NCBI GenBank assembly: GCA_028289565.1
Contig: JANQPE010000117.1
Location: forward strand, 1-38,964
DNA: 38,964 nt
Direction of reading: 5' to 3'
Source: Parerythrobacter sp.
Lineage (GTDB): Bacteria > Pseudomonadota > Alphaproteobacteria > Sphingomonadales > Sphingomonadaceae
The position numbers and the translations under genes are program-made. This document shows positions 36,849-38,964 of this stretch, piece after piece. The first letter of the stretch is position 1; each line of letters starts with the position of its first letter. The notes under the pieces are model-generated. The model was not told the DNA's origin, did not search any database, and saw only the letters and a program-made list of their open reading frames with translations.

Positions 36849-36973
36849 TTAGTTCGCCCTGAGCCGGTGGCGCTTTGCGCCGTCTTTGACTCCGAAGGGC
36901 TGTTCTTCACCTCTGGCGCCGCACTTGAAGAAAAAGCAGTGCTTCGACAAGCTCAGCACGAACGGGAGGAGGG
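36849..36973. repeat. Sphingomonad-type intergenic palindromic repeat
   Basis: Two half-elements are recognisable: AGTTCGCCCTGAGCC at the left, with GAAGGGC further on, and GTGCTTCGACAAGCTCAGCA near the right end followed by CGAACGG. The first and second can form separate stem-loops, and TTCTTC/GAAGAA lies between. From memory, TTCGACAAGCTCAGCACGAACG-like repeats are scattered in many sphingomonad genomes. No gene is seen here. Confidence 0.65.
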
Positions 36974-36974
36974 G

Positions 36975-38964
36975 TTAGCTCTCCATCCAGTCGCGGAAGA
37001 AGCGCTCATGGGCTTCGCGGAGATCGGTCAATGAAAGCGATGCATACTTAGCGGGCAGTCCTCCATTCGAGATGTTGATCTCCGTTCCCATCGTATAGCC
37101 AATTGCCCAAAAGCCGATTCCGTTCGGAATGCGAGCCAGGAACTCCTGATCTCGTTCAAATGGCACGGTGACGATGTATCTTCCCTGTTTCTCGCCAAAT
37201 AGTTGTTGGGCGTGAAGGGTCACATCAAAGTCGACCGCCTCCTCCATATGACTGGATTGAGTTTCAAACCCGATACCGCTTGCAAGTGCCATCTCGGCCA
37301 TGGCGACCAGAATTCCTCCATCCGACACATCGTGAACTGCGGTCACTTCCCCATTTGCAATTGCTTGTCGTATGAACTGGCCACGTTCGGCCTCGATCTG
37401 CAGATCAACCAGTGGAGCTCCGCCTCCAGACTGACCTTTACATACTTCCATCCAGAGCGATTGACCCACATCGAAGTCCTCACACGGGTCGGCGCCGATC
37501 ACGATGATAGCCTCACCCTCGGCCTTGAACCCCATCGTCATCATCTTGGAATAGTCCTCGATGATCCCGACCCCGCCGATCGCCGGCGTCGGCAGGATCG
37601 CGCTGCCGCCGCCGGTTGCTTTGCTTTCGTTGTACAGCGAGACATTCCCGCTCACGATCGGGAAATCGAGCGCGCGGCAGGCTTCGCCCATGCCTTCGAG
37701 AGCGTGGACGAACTGGCTCATGATCTCGGGGCGCTGCGGGTTGGCGAAGTTGAGGCAATTGGTCACGGCGAGCGGACGCGCGCCGACCGCGCACAAATTG
37801 CGATAGGCCTCGGCGATCGCCTGCTTGCCGCCTTCATAGGGGTCGGCATAGACGTAGCGCGGGGTGCAGTCGGTGGTGATCGCTAGCGCCTTGTTCGTGC
37901 CATGCACGCGTACCACGCCGGCATCGCCGCCGGTTTGCAGCGTATCGGCCCCGACCTGCGAATCATATTGCTCGGCGATCCAGCGCCGCGAGGTGAGGTT
38001 GGGGCTGGCCATCAGCTTGAGCAGATCCGTGCCGATATCGGTGTTTTCGGGAACCTCGCCGAGTGGTTTGACCTGCGCCCAGGCCTTGTATTCCTCTTTC
38101 GAGAGATAGGGCCGGTCGTATTCGGGCGCATCGGCCGCGAGCGGCCCGAGCGGGATATCGCACACGACCTCGCCGCCGAACTCCAGCACCATGTGCTGCG
38201 TATCGGTAACTTCGCCGATGACCGCGAAGTCGAGTTCCCACTTCTCGAATATCTCGGCCGCCATGGCCTCCTTGCCGGGCTTGAGCACCATGAGCATCCG
38301 CTCCTGGCTCTCGCTCAGCATCATTTCGTACGGAGTCATGCCGTCTTCGCGGCACGGCACCTTGTCCATGTTGAGCCGGATGCCCGCCTTGCCGTTGGTC
38401 GCCATTTCGACCGAGGAACTGGTCAGGCCTGCCGCGCCCATATCCTGGATCGCGACGATCGCGTCGGTCGCCATCAGTTCGAGACAGGCCTCGATCAGCA
38501 GCTTCTCGGTGAACGGGTCACCGACCTGCACCGTCGGGCGCTTGGCGTCCGCATCTTCCTCGAAGTCGGTCGAGGCCATGGTCGCGCCGTGGATCCCGTC
38601 ACGCCCGGTCTTGGAACCGACATAGACGATCGGATTGCCCACGCCCGTCGCGGCGGAATAGAAGATCTTCTCACTATCCGCGACGCCCACCGTCATCGCG
38701 TTGACCAGGATATTGCCGTCATAGGCGGGGTGGAAATTGGTCTCGCCGCACACGGTCGGCACGCCGACGCAATTGCCATAGCCGCCGATCCCCGCGACCA
38801 CGCCTTTGACCAGATGCTGCATCTTGGGGTGGTCGGGCCGCCCGAAGCGCAGCGCATTGGCGTTTGCGACCGGGCGCGCACCCATCGTGAAGACGTCGCG
38901 CAGGATGCCGCCCACACCGGTCCCCGCCCCTTGATAGGGCTCGATATAGCTGGGGTGGTTGTGA
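36975..38964 (-). CDS. purL: Phosphoribosylformylglycinamidine synthase subunit PurL (N-terminus beyond the window)
   Basis: Converts FGAR to FGAM in purine synthesis with PurQ and PurS. The gene runs off the window's right edge, so roughly the first 70-90 residues are absent; the visible start reads [21 protein letters not shown], the ATP-site region. About 662 residues remain, consistent with a small-type PurL. Conserved segments include [15 protein letters not shown], the glycine-rich [16 protein letters not shown], and NCLNFANP. The C-terminal ~180 residues (36975 to about 37530) show lower GC than the rest and an unusual tail, although the frame is intact. Identity is secure; the change in composition is treated as a separate finding. 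Confidence 0.96.
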   Translation of the reverse strand, partial: HNHPSYIEPYQGAGTGVGGILRDVFTMGARPVANANALRFGRPDHPKMQHLVKGVVAGIGGYGNCVGVPTVCGETNFHPAYDGNILVNAMTVGVADSEKIFYSAATGVGNPIVYVGSKTGRDGIHGATMASTDFEEDADAKRPTVQVGDPFTEKLLIEACLELMATDAIVAIQDMGAAGLTSSSVEMATNGKAGIRLNMDKVPCREDGMTPYEMMLSESQERMLMVLKPGKEAMAAEIFEKWELDFAVIGEVTDTQHMVLEFGGEVVCDIPLGPLAADAPEYDRPYLSKEEYKAWAQVKPLGEVPENTDIGTDLLKLMASPNLTSRRWIAEQYDSQVGADTLQTGGDAGVVRVHGTNKALAITTDCTPRYVYADPYEGGKQAIAEAYRNLCAVGARPLAVTNCLNFANPQRPEIMSQFVHALEGMGEACRALDFPIVSGNVSLYNESKATGGGSAILPTPAIGGVGIIEDYSKMMTMGFKAEGEAIIVIGADPCEDFDVGQSLWMEVCKGQSGGGAPLVDLQIEAERGQFIRQAIANGEVTAVHDVSDGGILVAMAEMALASGIGFETQSSHMEEAVDFDVTLHAQQLFGEKQGRYIVTVPFERDQEFLARIPNGIGFWAIGYTMGTEINISNGGLPAKYASLSLTDLREAHERFFRDWMES

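Overview
The window is about 39 kb of chromosomal DNA from an alphaproteobacterium, most likely a member of the Sphingomonadales close to Erythrobacter/Altererythrobacter. This is inferred from protein style and gene order (phoR-pstCAB-phoU-phoB, ilvBN-ilvC, a 532-residue isocitrate lyase next to a RamB/ScfR-type regulator) and from intergenic repeats resembling those I recall from sphingomonads. GC is moderate to high. Almost everything is core metabolism or core regulation. I see no insertion sequence, CRISPR array, prophage or rRNA. There is one tRNA, tRNA-Glu(UUC). No gene-free stretch exceeds 300 bp.

Layout. 1-3.5 kb: isocitrate lyase (aceA) with a small downstream gene, divergent from its probable regulator; the shared intergenic region has symmetrical half-sites and back-to-back promoters. 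3.6-10.2 kb: a tightly overlapped plus-strand operon of the PEP-CTERM/exopolysaccharide regulatory type, with a sugar transferase, the sensor kinase PrsK, the sigma-54 activator PrsR and a TPR lipoprotein. 10.4-14.7 kb: a DUF475 membrane protein, panB, a sodium-dependent NSS symporter and an extensin-like exported protein. 14.7-20.9 kb: the phosphate regulon on the minus strand (phoR, pstC, pstA, pstB, phoU, phoB), with a PHO-box-like site at the end of phoR. 20.9-25.6 kb: tRNA-Glu, recJ, a flavodoxin-like protein, a nitronate monooxygenase-like protein and an amidohydrolase. 25.8-31.6 kb: branched-chain amino acid synthesis (leuA, a DUF2200 gene, ilvC, ilvN, ilvB). leuA is preceded by a 16-codon leader peptide rich in Leu codons with mutually exclusive hairpins, and ilvB by a terminator-shaped hairpin touching its Shine-Dalgarno sequence. 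31.6-33.5 kb: miaA and serB, divergent with overlapping start codons. 33.5-34.8 kb: an AT-rich two-gene insert of unknown function. 34.9-39 kb: a nitroreductase with the iodotyrosine-deiodinase residue pattern, a COQ4-family gene behind a 20-bp palindrome, a DUF3052 gene, and the 3' part of purL, cut by the window edge.

How the genes connect: the aceA pair controls the glyoxylate bypass; phoR/phoB with pst and phoU form one phosphate-sensing circuit; leuA, ilvB, ilvN and ilvC cover most of the valine/leucine pathway and show cis-acting leader control. The most unusual items are the leuA leader, the ilvB hairpin, the unknown two-gene insert, the deiodinase-like flavoprotein, the coq4 palindrome and a purL gene whose C-terminal part differs in base composition. 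I found no clear evidence for an entirely new multi-gene system; the 33.6-34.8 kb pair is the best candidate for undescribed biology.
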